35,352 nucleotides of DNA, taken from assembly GCA_019633425.1 (NCBI GenBank), contig WSUB01000280.1, positions 1 through 35,352 of the forward strand, read 5' to 3'. Made by a program: the position numbers and the translations under genes. This DNA comes from Tulasnella sp. 424. Its lineage: Eukaryota > Basidiomycota > Agaricomycetes > Cantharellales > Tulasnellaceae. Of this stretch, positions 23,001-32,966 are shown one piece after another; within the stretch, counting starts at the first letter, position 1; each line of letters starts with the position of its first letter. The notes under the pieces are model-generated. The model searched no databases. It had not been told where the DNA came from and worked only from the letters and a program-made list of their open reading frames with translations.

Positions 23001-26000
23001 AAACAGCTACCGGGACATCATCCACCACGTCATCCTCCACGATATCATCATCCAGTACCCATCGGCCCGCTCCTTTTCCCGTTCAACCGAGCGTCCAGGT
23101 AGTCAGCGGCTCGTCGACATCTTCCACCGTTTCCGACACGAGGCTAGTGGTAGAAAAGGGAGACTATGTCCGCGAGGACCATCGCGATATCGTCGTCCAC
23201 GACTCCACCGTGAGCAGCTCGACCTCTACGAGCTCAGCTGAGACCTCCGCGACTGTCGGGAAGAAGACAGGCCACTCCTTCGGACTGGGTGTTGGTGTCG
23301 GTGTTGCCATGGGTGTAGATACAACTCTCTCTCAAAGTACACAGCGTGAGTTCTCCATTGCGCCCCACCCATTACAGTTAATTAAAGTTGATTGGGGTCC
23401 GCTCAACCTTCTATGGCCTTCTCTTTCGCATGTTGGTACTTCAGGCTCCATTTCCGCGTCGTCCTCCTCTGTCGTCGCCGGCTCGGTAGAAACCAAGACA
23501 AATGTTGCCCACAGCACTTCTTTCCATGCATCATCTTCTAGCACGACAGCTTCATCCTCCACCACTCAAAAGGTCGTCGACGTTCATCAAGGCAGCTCGA
23601 TCTCGACAGCATCGACGGAAACCTCTGTGACGGCTGGAAAGGAGAAGAATCACTCCTTCGCGCTTGGTGGCTGCATCGAAGCAACCTCCTCAAGCTCTAC
23701 AACCTCAACAAAAACCTCTGTGACGGTTGGAGAGGAGAGGAGTTCTTCATCCTCCACCACTGAACAGGTCGTCGACGTGCATCAAGGCAGCTCGATTTCG
23801 ACAGCTTCGACGGAAACCTCTGTGACGGTTGGAAAAGAGAAGAGCTATCCCTACGCGCTTGGTGGCGTCCTTCCCCCGACATCCTCAAGCTCTACAGCCT
23901 CGACGGAAACCTCTATGACGGCTGGAAAGGAGAAGAGTCACTCCTTCGCGCTTGGTGGCTGCATCGAAGCAACCTCCTCAAGCTCTACAACCTCAACGAA
24001 AACCTCTGTGACGGTTAGAGAGGAGATGAGTTCTTCATCCTCCACCACTCAACAGGTCGTCGACGTTCATCAAGGCAGCTCGACCTCGACAGCATCGACG
24101 GAAACCTCTGTGACGGTTGGAAAGGAGAAGAGTTCTTCATCCTCCACCACCCAACATGTCGTCGACGTGCATCAAGGCCGCTCGATCTCGACAGCTTCGA
24201 CGGAAACTTCTGTGACGGTTGGAAAGGAGAAGAGTCACTCCTTCGCGCTTGGTGGCTATATTGAAGCAACCTCCTCAGGCTCTACAACGAAGCAGAGTTC
24301 AGGTCAGTGTTCTCCACCTGGTATCCTCTTATTCTGATTGTAATGTTTCTTTACAGGTCGGCACTCGAGTGTTGCAGTTGGATCCCTCGAATCAGACACG
24401 CTTGTCCTTCATGGAACGAAGTCTACAACTAGGTCGTCTTCGGAGGTCCAACAGCAAAGCACCACTTCTCAATCGAGCTCGACACAGTCGACCAATCAAG
24501 CAGTCTACAGTGGAGCCGTCACTTCCGGCCATTCCACGGCTCTCACCTCCACCAGCTCGTCGGTGCCCGTCATCAAACCCGCTGAGGTCGTGTCAACAGC
24601 TAGTGTCGCCACCTCTGTTGCAACGACAGAGGGTAAAAGCACCTCTCGCCAAGGGAAGCAAGAACAGGTGGTTGTGGTATCCGAAGGTGCCGTCGTCCAG
24701 CACTCCGGCAGCGCCTCAGAACGGTCATCCAGTATTGGGATTGGTCTTAGTGGAGGTTTTGGCCTCGGAGTTAATGTGACTAAATCGACCTCGCAAGAAT
24801 CCAAGACGGACGTTGCCCAAGAAACGGCTCATACGGCCTCCTCATCTACCGCGATAACAACTTCAACAACATCTCCCTCGGCCGTCGTCAACCGACCAGC
24901 ACCCACCCCCCTTCAACCTTCATATCAAGTAGCTTACGGTGGAGCGGTTGGATCCGGTCTTTCTACCGTTACCGCGTCGTCCACATCCAGCACTTCTTTG
25001 GCCAAGGTCGAGGCAGTCACCGATCAACGAACTTCCGCCGCATCTAGCACCGTCGAGAGCACGAGTACCGCCGTCCACAAGGATTCTAAAACAGAAGTTC
25101 GTGTGGCCTCGACGAGTGAGAACGTCCATCACGTTGACGAAGTACGGCAACAATCGTCTACCGTGGGGTCCGCTATCGGTACGGTTATCAGTGTAGGCGC
25201 TGGAGTTGGATCCAGTCAAGGTTAGTGTTTTACTTTACTTTAATACTCTCCTATTCTAAAGACGACCCTCTAACTTCACTTTTAGTTTCACACTCGGCTA
25301 CAGTCACTGAATCCTTTGAATCCGACGCATCCGCTGCTCGCGGAAAGACTTCTTCGGCTTCATCCGCAGTCACCAAAACCTCATCCGATGTCCAACATCA
25401 AACCATCGTGTCGGAGTCGACCTCCACCGAGTCGTCGCAACAGACTTCCCGCGGTGAGGCCATCACATTCAGTCTCTCGACAATTGTCTCCGGCTATGGT
25501 TCGACTCTCACTTCGACCTCCACTGCGGTGACCGATTCGTTCAAGTCGGAAGCTCACGCTATCTCGGAAACGACTGCTGCAGCAACCTCATCATCCGCGA
25601 TTGCCTCGGCAACGTCATCGTCCGGCCTTCTCCTCACGCCAACCAAGATTGAATCGACAATTGTCGAGCAAGGACTTATCGTCGGCGTGCACGGCGGCGT
25701 CACCGAAACGCACAGTTCTTCCGCGTCAGCATCAGGCGTGGAGGAAGCGGTTGTGGTGGATCTTACCCAAAGCGTCGCACAGGGAACGGCTCTCGTGTCG
25801 ACCCAATCCGGAATCACCGCTGTGGGGGAGCAAGAAACAGTTAGGGGCAGTCGTCGAGGCAGAGGGTTCTGGGGATTCGGAGAGAGGGTCAAAGGAATCG
25901 GTGGAGCCATTGCCGGAGCAGTCAGCGGAGTGATGGCTGCCAAGGTTGACGCACATGCCAGCGTGAATATCGGCGCCAGCGGATCCGTCTCAGCATCGCA

Positions 26001-27810
26001 TACACCACGAGTCGAATCGCCTTCCGTAAATACAAGCCAAGGAGAAGTTTCGTCCGCGAGCATTGCGGGATTCTCTACTTCTGTCCAATCAAGCTCGGCC
26101 TCGAATTCGTTCTCCGCCGGGGCAACCGGCTCGCTTGGATTCGGTGCTCAAGTCGTCCATGGAGAAGCATCTGTAACCTCGTCAACCTCAGCGATTGCAA
26201 CCGCATCCGCCGCAGCCAGCGCCACCGCATCGACTACTACCACATCCTCCGTCACACAGGTCGCGTCAGAGTCTATGTCCGCCCAGGTCTCAAATCAGAA
26301 ACTCTATAGAGGGGCTACCGTATCCGAAGTATCCACCACTCTCACCTCTCCCGTCTCTCACACCGAACCTTCCATGATCGAATCGATAACCAGCGTCGGC
26401 GGCTCTATCACATCCGCAGGCCACGGAAGCACTACCACCTCAGTCCAGATTTCGAAGGGAGGAAGCAGCCGCTTCGATGAGGCTCATCAAGAGTCGTCGA
26501 TCACCACTGTGGACATCGAGGGTTCCACGGCCTCGCTCCAGGGCGGGTCTGGACAATACTCCATGGTTTCCAAAAGTGGAGGCAGTCGATTCAATTCTGA
26601 CGTCCACAAGTCCTCGTCGTCGACATCAGTGACATCGGCCGAGAGCTCGAGCACGGAGATCCGAGGCAGCCACTTCGACTCCGGCGTTCACCAAGGCTCG
26701 ATCAATACGACCGTCATGATCAAGGGCGGAGGCGGCCGATTTAATTCCGACGTTCGCGAGTCCTCGTCGACCACATCCGCATCGACCGAAAGCACGAGCA
26801 CGGAGATCCGACCAGTCACGACCATGAGCATCAAGGGCGGAGGCAGTCACTTCGACTCCGATGTCCACCGAGGGTCGATCAATACCACCGTGATGATCAA
26901 TGGCGGAAGCAGCCGATTCAATTCCGACGTTCACCAGTCCTCTTCTACATCGACCGGAACCACGCACATGGAGATCGCACCATTCGAGACAGTGTTGCCG
27001 AAGGGTCCAGCATTGCAATTCAATTCCGACGTTCGCCAGTCGTCGACTTCTTCATCCCCATCGACCGAGAACACGCACACGGAGACCGGCCAAGTCGAGA
27101 AAGTGATAATCGCTCTAGCCTTGTATTTCGACCCCAAGTCGTCGACCGCAGTCAAAGAGATCCAGCGAGTCGACAGCGTCCTCCTCAAGGGTTCAGCCTT
27201 GCATGTTGATTCCGACGTTCACCAGGAGTCGATGACTTCGTCATCCACATCGACCGAAAACACGCACACGGAGACCGGCCAAGCCGAGAAAGTGACAATC
27301 GCTCTTGCCTTGTATTTCGACCCCAAGTCGTCGACCACAGTCAGAGAGATCCAGCGAGTCGAGACCGTCCTCCTGAAGGGTCCAGCTTTGCATGTCGATT
27401 CCGACGTTCGTCAGTCGTCGACCAGCTCGGTTACCCAGGTCGAGAGCTCCGAAACTTCCCCTATCCAAGGAACCGTCCAGTCGGTCGTCGCTGAGTCGAC
27501 GACGGGCGAGACGCAAGTCAGCGGACGACGCACTTCACCTCTCCCTACTCTGATGCCCTTGAAAGTCGGCCCTCCTTCGGTGTTCATCACCGGCATGGAA
27601 TCTCCTTTTACGCCTTCCCCGAGGGTGACTGTTGAGGGCGGATCTTCTACTGTCGCCGTTGATCAAGGTGCTACTGCTGTCCAATCATCGTCGGCCACCC
27701 GCAAGTCGTTCTCTTCGTCGTCTTCCGAAATTAGGACCTCTTCTTCTTCCTCCGTTGTCGAAGCCCTTACTACGACGTTGACGGTCGACGATATCAGATG
27801 CGGCGCTTGA
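20012..27810 (+). CDS. Giant Ser/Thr-rich repeat protein (about 2486 aa), probable continuation of the lectin fusion
   Basis: Exons 20012-21413, 21486-22145, 22218-22826, 22902-24302, 24357-25220 and 25286-27810 join in one frame. Counted from the ATG at 20012 this is 2486 residues; counted from the lectin ATG through the TAG it is about 2918. At least six long units follow unit one. Each is built from a VTVxKGES strand, DHxDVxVxDSTV, a Ser/Thr spacer, a Gly/Val stretch such as FGLGVGVGVAIGVGA, a PSLPHVGTSTSTST piece and RPAPVPVQPSHIG. Next come a short-module array (23573-24302), a less regular Ser/Thr region, a basic patch (GSRRGRGFWGFG), and a second array (26455-27430). The family is unknown to me. 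The composition recalls cell-wall or adhesive proteins, but no signal peptide or GPI tail is visible. The ATG at 20012 is only the first one after the TAG; independent expression is unproven. Confidence 0.65.
21414..21485 (+). other. 72-nt repeat-borne intron, open in frame (unit 4)
   Basis: The donor is C|GTAAGT and the acceptor TTTTAG|GG. The length is a multiple of three and there is no stop in the reading frame, so spliced and unspliced forms both stay in frame. The sister intron at 22146-22217 has the same length and ends. Confidence 0.75.
22146..22217 (+). other. 72-nt repeat-borne intron, open in frame (unit 5)
   Basis: The donor is C|GTAAGT and the acceptor TTTAG|GG. It aligns with the intron at 21414 and also lacks in-frame stops. 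Unspliced reading would add 24 residues. Confidence 0.75.
22827..22901 (+). other. 75-nt repeat-borne intron with an in-frame stop (unit 6)
   Basis: The donor is C|GTGAGT and the acceptor TTCAG|GA. The unspliced frame ends at a TAA (22868-22870), so this copy must be spliced for the downstream repeats to be made. Confidence 0.75.
23346..23414 (+). other. Former intron now read as coding (unit 7)
   Basis: The stretch aligns with the three introns above: it has a GTGAGT donor and a central CCATTACAGTTAATT like the CCATTACAGTTGATT of unit six. Where the others end in AG before GG/GA, this copy reads CTAT before GG. With no acceptor, the 69 nt stay in frame and add residues such as EFSIAPHPLQLIKVDW. 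Confidence 0.65.
23573..24302 (+). repeat. Short-module coding array in the giant repeat protein
   Basis: Four modules open with VVDVHQG(S/R)S at 23573, 23768, 24055 and 24158. Each contains STASTETSVTVGKEK, and some carry an extra HSFALGG(C/Y)IEATSS piece. Unequal spacing (195, 287 and 103 nt) shows that sub-modules were gained or lost independently. DNA identity between modules is high, so the array is young or homogenised. Confidence 0.8.
26455..27430 (+). repeat. C-terminal coding repeat arrays
   Basis: The first kind repeats a KGG(G/S)S(R/H)F(N/D)SDVH core with Ser/Thr spacers from about 26455 to 27040. The second is a 189-nt (63-codon) direct duplication starting at 27061 and 27250. 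It contains STENTHTETGQ, IALALYFDPKSST and LLKG(S/P)ALHVDSDV. These differ from the long units at the left of the gene. Confidence 0.75.
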
Positions 27811-28168
27811 GTTGGTGATGGAACCCTAATTTGAAGCGGATGCCACACATGTCAAAGGGTGAGGAACTGCGCTTTCCCGATCATGATGATTCTGCGTATT
27901 GACTCGATGTTCTCTCTTTTCTCTAGAACCATTCACTTATGAACATAATGAACTACAATGAACATTTTCTTATTTCTTCCTTTTACTCGATTCTGAACAA
28001 TTCTTAGTGTAATTTATCCATAGCGTTTTTCTGGACACTCATGCTCCCTCCTACAGTCATTGTTGTTTTTCTTTTTTCTTTTTCTTCCTACGCTTGTCGA
28101 CTAGGTACTTGTTCAATTTCAATTCAACTATCGATCTACCGTCTGTCGCCCTTTGTGTGTTCAGAGTC
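27811..28168. other. Spacer between the repeat gene and the dioxygenase pseudogene
   Basis: This is AT-richer sequence where the plus-strand repeat gene and the minus-strand pseudogene converge. It should contain both 3' ends. No gene or strong terminator-like structure was seen. Confidence 0.45.
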
Positions 28169-29243
28169 CTAATTGGCCGGCGCGACTTGTAAAAAACGAT
28201 CAGGCATGAACGCGAACAACTTGGAAACGGCATCTCCTTCGTAGGTTGCAGCCGGTTCTTGGCATCGTATTGCGCGTACGGCTCCGATTCGATCATGTGG
28301 AAGGTATACACGTTACGAGTCTTGGAGCTCGTGTTCTTCTCGGACTTGTGCAGGACGCTACCGTGGATGAGGACGAGTGTACCTAAGCTCGCCAAGGTCA
28401 GAACTGAGCCCCACGACCGGAGACAGAACTAAAGCTGGAAGCTTACCCGCTGGGCAAGATGGTTGGATGTACTCCATCCTCCTTGGCATCGGACGTCGGG
28501 GTCTCTTTGGTGCCAGGGAGAGATTCGAACCCCGTCCCGCCTTGAGGTAATCTCACGAACCGGGATTTCAAAAGATAAGGTCTTGTGAGATTGGGTTGGA
28601 GACGTACGAGGAACGTTCTGGAACTGGAGCGTCAGTTGATGAGAGGATGGGGTGATAGGTGGGGGACTTACGAGTCGTTATGCGCTGGGACTGTGATAAG
28701 CCAAGCCGTCCAATGGGAGTGTTATTTAATCTACGGGTAATTCTCACAGAGATTGGACCCTACGGTTTACCTTTACCTCAGATTTCTGGCTGCTTGAAGA
28801 TTAACATGCTCTGAAAGACTGCGAGTCAAAATCCCACCATTTCGGAAGGGGGGGGGGGTCTCGTGAGCATCCCCGTTCCCGAGCGACGACATCGGGTGAC
28901 ACACCAGCTGGATCCTTGTGAAACCGGAGGTCTTTAGCTAATGCTTTAAGTCTGTTATTTTGGAGGCTGATCCTGCGGAAGGTTGGATCAAGTTCGTGAA
29001 AGGCTAAAAGACGCGAGACGGGGGGATAAGCGCTCATGCAATCGGTCATGACATCATCACGCCACGAAAAGGCGCACCATGTCCTATCTTGTTAACTGCC
29101 AGTTCCTTGGGTCTGTTCAACTTGCCGCCAGTGCCGACGGCATCTTCTTCCAGGAAGTATCGCATCTTGTCCACCGAATCCAAAAAGTAATCGTCCCCGA
29201 CGTGTTTGTCTTCGGCCGTCCAATCGCCTGTCGTGAACTTGGT
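28169..29243 (-). pseudogene. Decayed phytanoyl-CoA dioxygenase-like gene (PhyH family)
   Basis: Exon-like pieces on the minus strand (29243-29078, 29003-28905, 28818-28777, 28690-28672, 28623-28447, 28382-28169) spell a PHYHD1-like Fe(II)/2-oxoglutarate dioxygenase. Seen are DYFLDSVDKMRYFLEEDA, INKIGH-like VNKIGH joined to AFHELDPTFRRIS, SMLIFKQPEI, the metal-site motif VPAHNDS, RFVRLPQGGTGFE and TLVLIHGSVLHKSEKNTS with the distal His. Damage includes loss of the first exon, an in-frame TGA after KQPEI, and deletion of roughly 35 residues between HNDS and RFVRL (the NGCLxxxPGSH part). There is one extra G before the donor at 28446, and a one-base loss at MPFP that shifts the natural end. A W-to-R change lies at the KNWLQP site. 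It is almost certainly inactive. Confidence 0.85.
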
Positions 29244-29380
29244 CTGGTGCCGTGCGCGACCATGTGCAACGAGTGATAGGGTCGAAGATAATGGAGGGGT
29301 AAAAAAAGAAGAACGGAAGAAAAAAAATTCAATTATCGAGTAAGTGAAAAGATCTCGTGGTGTCGGGGGTTGTCGTAATC
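29244..29380. other. Short spacer between the pseudogene and the copied block
   Basis: A purine-rich stretch (on the plus strand) that would have been the intron or leader before the lost first exon of the dioxygenase gene. It is abruptly replaced by the copied block at 29381. Confidence 0.4.
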
Positions 29381-29668
29381 AGTGTACCATCTCTCATCCC
29401 CTTTGAATCATGACTTCTAAAAAATTGATATGCTCTCTAACGAGAATCTTGCAAACCCGTCTGACTTCTGTATCTGGGGGTGGCTATTGTGCGTAAAATG
29501 AGTCTGAAGCTACGGTGACTCCGTCCCATTATCCTCGAGCAAACTTTTCAGCCCAGCCTTCCTCTCAAATCCGTGTCATTACCTGATACGTATGGATGAG
29601 TATGAAATACCCCGTTCAGAAGCATCTATCGGATTTTAATAACATTTACAGGATAGACGTTGTGAACT
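29381..29668 (+). repeat. Left piece of the split copied block
   Basis: It aligns with 17797-18077, from AGTGTACCATCTCTC to TGTGAACT, in the same direction. Similarity stops abruptly at about 29668 and resumes at about 34409 with the next part of the same block, so something inserted here. Confidence 0.85.
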
Positions 29669-29715
29669 TTGTCGTTTGACGTCTGTTCCACGTCTGGTAT
29701 CAACGTTGCCGTCCC

Positions 29716-29747
29716 TGCGGAAGCCGGGACGACCGTGGAAGAGCTCG
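29716..29747 (+). repeat. Left arm of a 32-nt inverted repeat
   Basis: It begins TGCGGAAGCCGGGACGACCG. The reverse complement of 34308-34339 matches it at 30 of 32 positions, and weaker similarity extends inward for about 20 nt. Confidence 0.75.
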
Positions 29748-29842
29748 GTTTCTACTCTCACCCCACTTCGCACGCCTTACCACATCAAGGCTTCCAAAAT
29801 AAGTATAAACGGTGACGTTTTAGTTTCAGATATGCAGGGTAG

Positions 29843-31648
29843 CTAAATAACTAGCTTTGATGTCCTCGGGAACTCGTTGGCTACATCATCTGGAAAGAGG
29901 TGATGGAGCCAGTTGGCACACTGACTCTCACTTTCAGAGACATAGAACTTGGTGGCTGCAATTGGGTAACCACAGGCCCAAGTGAGGGTCTGGATGCAGT
30001 GGGTTTGTGTGGCTTGAAATGTATGTCGTATGTTTCCATTGACTGGAGCTGCAGGGTCATCGGCAGGGCATTGGGGGGAGTGGTGCATGGGGGAGTCCTG
30101 TAGCTTGGCCATTGATAGGATTTGGTCTTGATTGTGTACGACGTTCCTTGGCTCGGCTTACTGAGTAGACAGAAGTCCTTGCAAACCGTGCAGTCCATTT
30201 TTTATAGAACTCTTGGTGGGTTGGACGTGCGCACACCTTTGAACGTTCTGCGACTCCATCATGGCAACCGATGATTCCACACATTCTGTTATAAGCAGAA
30301 TGGTCCTCGCAGAATCTGGCTTGTTTGAAGTCCAGAGGCGAATTGCGGCAGGGTTCTTCAAGTGGAGCATTGCAGAGCTTGATCAAATTAGTAAAGGAGT
30401 CAGAGGTAACGAAGTTGGGCTATGTGTTAGATTGCTTACTGCATGACCTGCCTCTTTCCCATCCATAACTGCCAGTCGAACAACCCTTTCACCTTCATTA
30501 TTTGCCAGGACAGCTGGTCAAGTCACATTGAGGACATTGTCAAAGACGGCTGCATCCAGATCGGCACCTTCCCCATTTGGTGGTTGAAACTCCTCCCCGT
30601 CATCAGGTAATTCCGCAACCACATGGACTCCATGTCCTTGCTCCACATTAGCGCGATAGCATTTGGTGTGAGTGCAGTCCTTGCATGTATGGGAAAGAGC
30701 ACCTGGCAGGATGCCCCTTTGACTTGTGATGAACCACGTGTTTGCCTCGATTATAAGCTCCTTGGTAGTAGGGTCAAAAGTTGTGTTAAAGGCACTGGTT
30801 GTTCCTGGCTCAAGCTTGGTCAAGGTGAGACCCAACACTCGAACCATGTGCTCCGCAAACATCCGGTAAGACTGTTCGTCAGTTAGGGCTGCTTGCTCGA
30901 ACTGCGGTTGATTGAATGCATTGACATGTCCATTTGGCCCATAGGTCTTGTTGAATCATGCAGCATAACCTGAGAACGTTTGGTGCTGAAGGATCATCTG
31001 CGCTTGTGCAACTGCAACTGCCCTCTCTACCCACAACTTTGCAGGTTTGGAGATGCGCAAGTACGGGGTATCATCGATGTAGAACTGGCGCAGTTCTCCA
31101 CTTTCATCATCCTTCTTGACAACTCGGTCGGGAAAGTAGTCTGCACCCCATCTATAGCAGTGTCCCACTGAAAGTTGGGTTTGGACTTTTGAGTATGAGT
31201 TGGTGATCAGAGTGATGTCAATGTCCGCCCGGCGGCGCTGGAGAGGCTGATTGTGCCCAGCTTCATCCTTGCACCAGATGCACTTGGTTCTCTTTGTAAG
31301 CAGAAGTGGTTTGATGCAGATACCATCTGCTAGTCCGACCCTTGCCCGTGGAAGCTCTTGAATGATCCGTGGAAGATCCGTACAAAGCTGGTCAAGCTCC
31401 TCTCTGGTTGGCATGAGTGGCTCCTCTCCTTCTGCATAGAAGCTGTCTGAAGTTTCCACCATCCTTGTGACCTCAGCATTTGCACTCTGGGACCAGCCTG
31501 TGTGCTGTCTGTTGCTATTCTGGGATCGGTGATGTCTCAAGAGCGGCTGAACCCCAAGGCACGCTCCAAAGACTGAGAGGACATGATCAAGTGATGCAGT
31601 CCCCGGAAAGTATTGAGCAATAAGATTGAAGTCATTTAGAGAGAGCAT
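29843..31648 (-). pseudogene. CxC5/CxC6 cysteine-cluster protein, KDZ-transposon associated, with two in-frame TGA codons
   Basis: Coding pieces are 31648-30440, 30377-30162 and 30097-29843, with GT..AG introns of 62 and 64 nt. The first part holds a CxC5-like cluster: RTKCIWC (C123, C126) and GHCYRWGADYFPD, where the fourth Cys is replaced by Trp 167. CxC6 follows: HTCKDCTHTKC, VMDGKEAGHA joined across an intron to LCNAPLEEP, then RFCEDHSAYNRMCGIIGC and CARPTHQEFYKKW. The last exon gives QTHCIQTLTWACGYPIAATKF, which aligns with the QTHNEQL..CG..xATFFG start of the transposase-like region, but the frame stops before any FDNNC-type core. TGA codons at 30956-30958 and 30518-30520 fall where a Trp would fit. 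The gene looks inactive unless the TGAs are bypassed. Confidence 0.78.
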
Positions 31649-31810
31649 GTTGTTAGAAAAGAGTCGGAGAGAGGAGGTTGTTGGTGTGAGGTGGCAAGTG
31701 GAGTGAGAACCTGCCGACAGTTCAGATAGTTATCGCACGGCAGCACCAAACCTTCGAGCATTTTTCCTTGGCCAGAACATGATAACATTAAATCAAAGAA
31801 GGGTCTAACA

Positions 31811-32966
31811 TTACAGACAACTATATGGAGAGAGACAAGACTCATAATTACGGCCCTCAACGGCCAGCTCGGCGAACTTTGGCACTTCTCTCCCCTCTTC
31901 TTTGGTCACCGTCAAGGTCCTCCAAGTCCAAATCTGATGTGCCCGCTGAGAGGAGCTCCCCCGACGACGGGCACGTTGGTCTCCAGAACGAGTCCCTTGT
32001 GGCCTCTGATCCCGATCCCGATCCCGACGATCCCCCTCTTCCGACTCGTCTGACTCATCAATTGGCCCATGCCGACTGTACTTCCCGGCTTTGTCCAATG
32101 CAATAAGAGACTTGAGTTTGTTGAATAAGACCCTGTTGAGATGGGGAAAGCGTTCCTCTTCCTCCCCAGTGTCCTCATTCTCCACAGTGTCGTCCGGATT
32201 CTTCACCCAAGCGAAAACCGTTTTCACGCCTTTCAGTTCCTCCTTAGACCACCGCTTGCCAAGGGTCCACCAAGTTGTGCCACCTGTGAAGCCAAAGACG
32301 TGCTGGAGGTGCTGCTTGGTAATCGACATTCCACGGATTGCGTGAGGAATGGGAATCTCTCTGCCACCATCCTCCCCATCTTCATCATCCCTTGAAGCCC
32401 CGCCCAAGGTCGCTATGTCGGAAGTTGGGATCCTCCACCCTAAACCCTCCACAATGTCCACACCATCAGCCACTACCAGAAGGCGGTTCAAGGCTTCCCG
32501 TGCAGTCTTCACTTGCCACTGACCCAGAAGTTCATCTGGGTCAAGCTGGAGAATACCACGGAGGAAAGGGAAGAAATCCTTCTCTGGGTCAAAAGGTTGT
32601 GAGTCACTTGAGGCTGGGTTGGACTCGTTGGAGGTAGATGGTGACCATTGTCGACGGCTACGCTTTTTGCCGGATGTTGAAGAGCTGGCCTTGGTGGAGG
32701 AATGGTTTGCGCAAGGACGAGGACGAGGACCCTGTTGACCTGTAGTGTGGTGCCTGGGCTGCTCTTCCGCTGATGGTCTGGCCGCAGAAAGCTCGCTCCG
32801 TGGGAGTGTCTGCTTTGAGCCCAAAAGACAAGTCAGAATATAATAGGAACCTACCAGCTGTTTGCAGCAAAGTTGGCACAAACAGTCGCTTACGTAATTT
32901 TCGACGTTCTTCCTCCCCTTCATCGGCGATGAATTTCTCCACCGCGATGCAAGCTACCGGCCTCAA
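31811..32966 (-). CDS. Hypothetical protein next to the cysteine-cluster gene (about 356 aa)
   Basis: I do not recognise the family. My preferred model joins 32966-32855 and 32769-31811 across an 85-nt intron, starting MRPVACIAVEKFIADEGEEE. An alternative start at 32923 uses another frame for the first exon. I prefer the first because a diverged inverted copy at 33853-33903 keeps FVPTLLQTA with synonymous changes only in that frame. Ordered stretches are DFFPFLRGILQLDPDELLGQ, ALNRLLVVADGVDIVEGLGW and HVFGFTGGTTWWTLGKRWS. The C-terminal part is Arg/Asp/Gln-rich and likely disordered. It lies 162 nt upstream of the CxC5/CxC6 gene on the same strand and probably belongs to the same element. A DNA-binding or adaptor role is only a guess. 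Confidence 0.5.

Larger units (their letters stand above)
19320..23560 (+). repeat. Seven long coding repeat units, roughly 0.45-0.85 kb each
   Basis: Units start near 19333, 19976, 20647, 21127, 21835, 22606 and 23128, judged by the return of the opening strand (IIDTQVTV, VIDVPAPI, VIGVPVPI, IITVQPQR, ISDTKVVV, VSDTRLVV). Units three, six and seven are shortened. Units one and two are the closest pair. From unit four on, an intron or its relic sits after the Gly/Val stretch. Order and direction are the same throughout, as expected from repeated unequal crossing-over. Confidence 0.75.

Noticed and set aside
23573..24302. CRISPR-like array
   Set aside because: The spaced repeats are in-frame coding modules of a eukaryotic gene with unequal spacing; there are no short identical repeats with unique spacers.
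25554..26063. Minus-strand open frame of 169 codons within the giant repeat gene
   Set aside because: It is the shadow of the plus-strand Ser/Thr-rich frame, which continues on both sides and has supported splice sites.
28525..28545. tRNA B-box-like sequence (GGGTTCGAATCTC on the minus strand)
   Set aside because: It lies in the RFVRLPQGGTGFES coding block of the dioxygenase pseudogene, and no A box or cloverleaf can be drawn around it.
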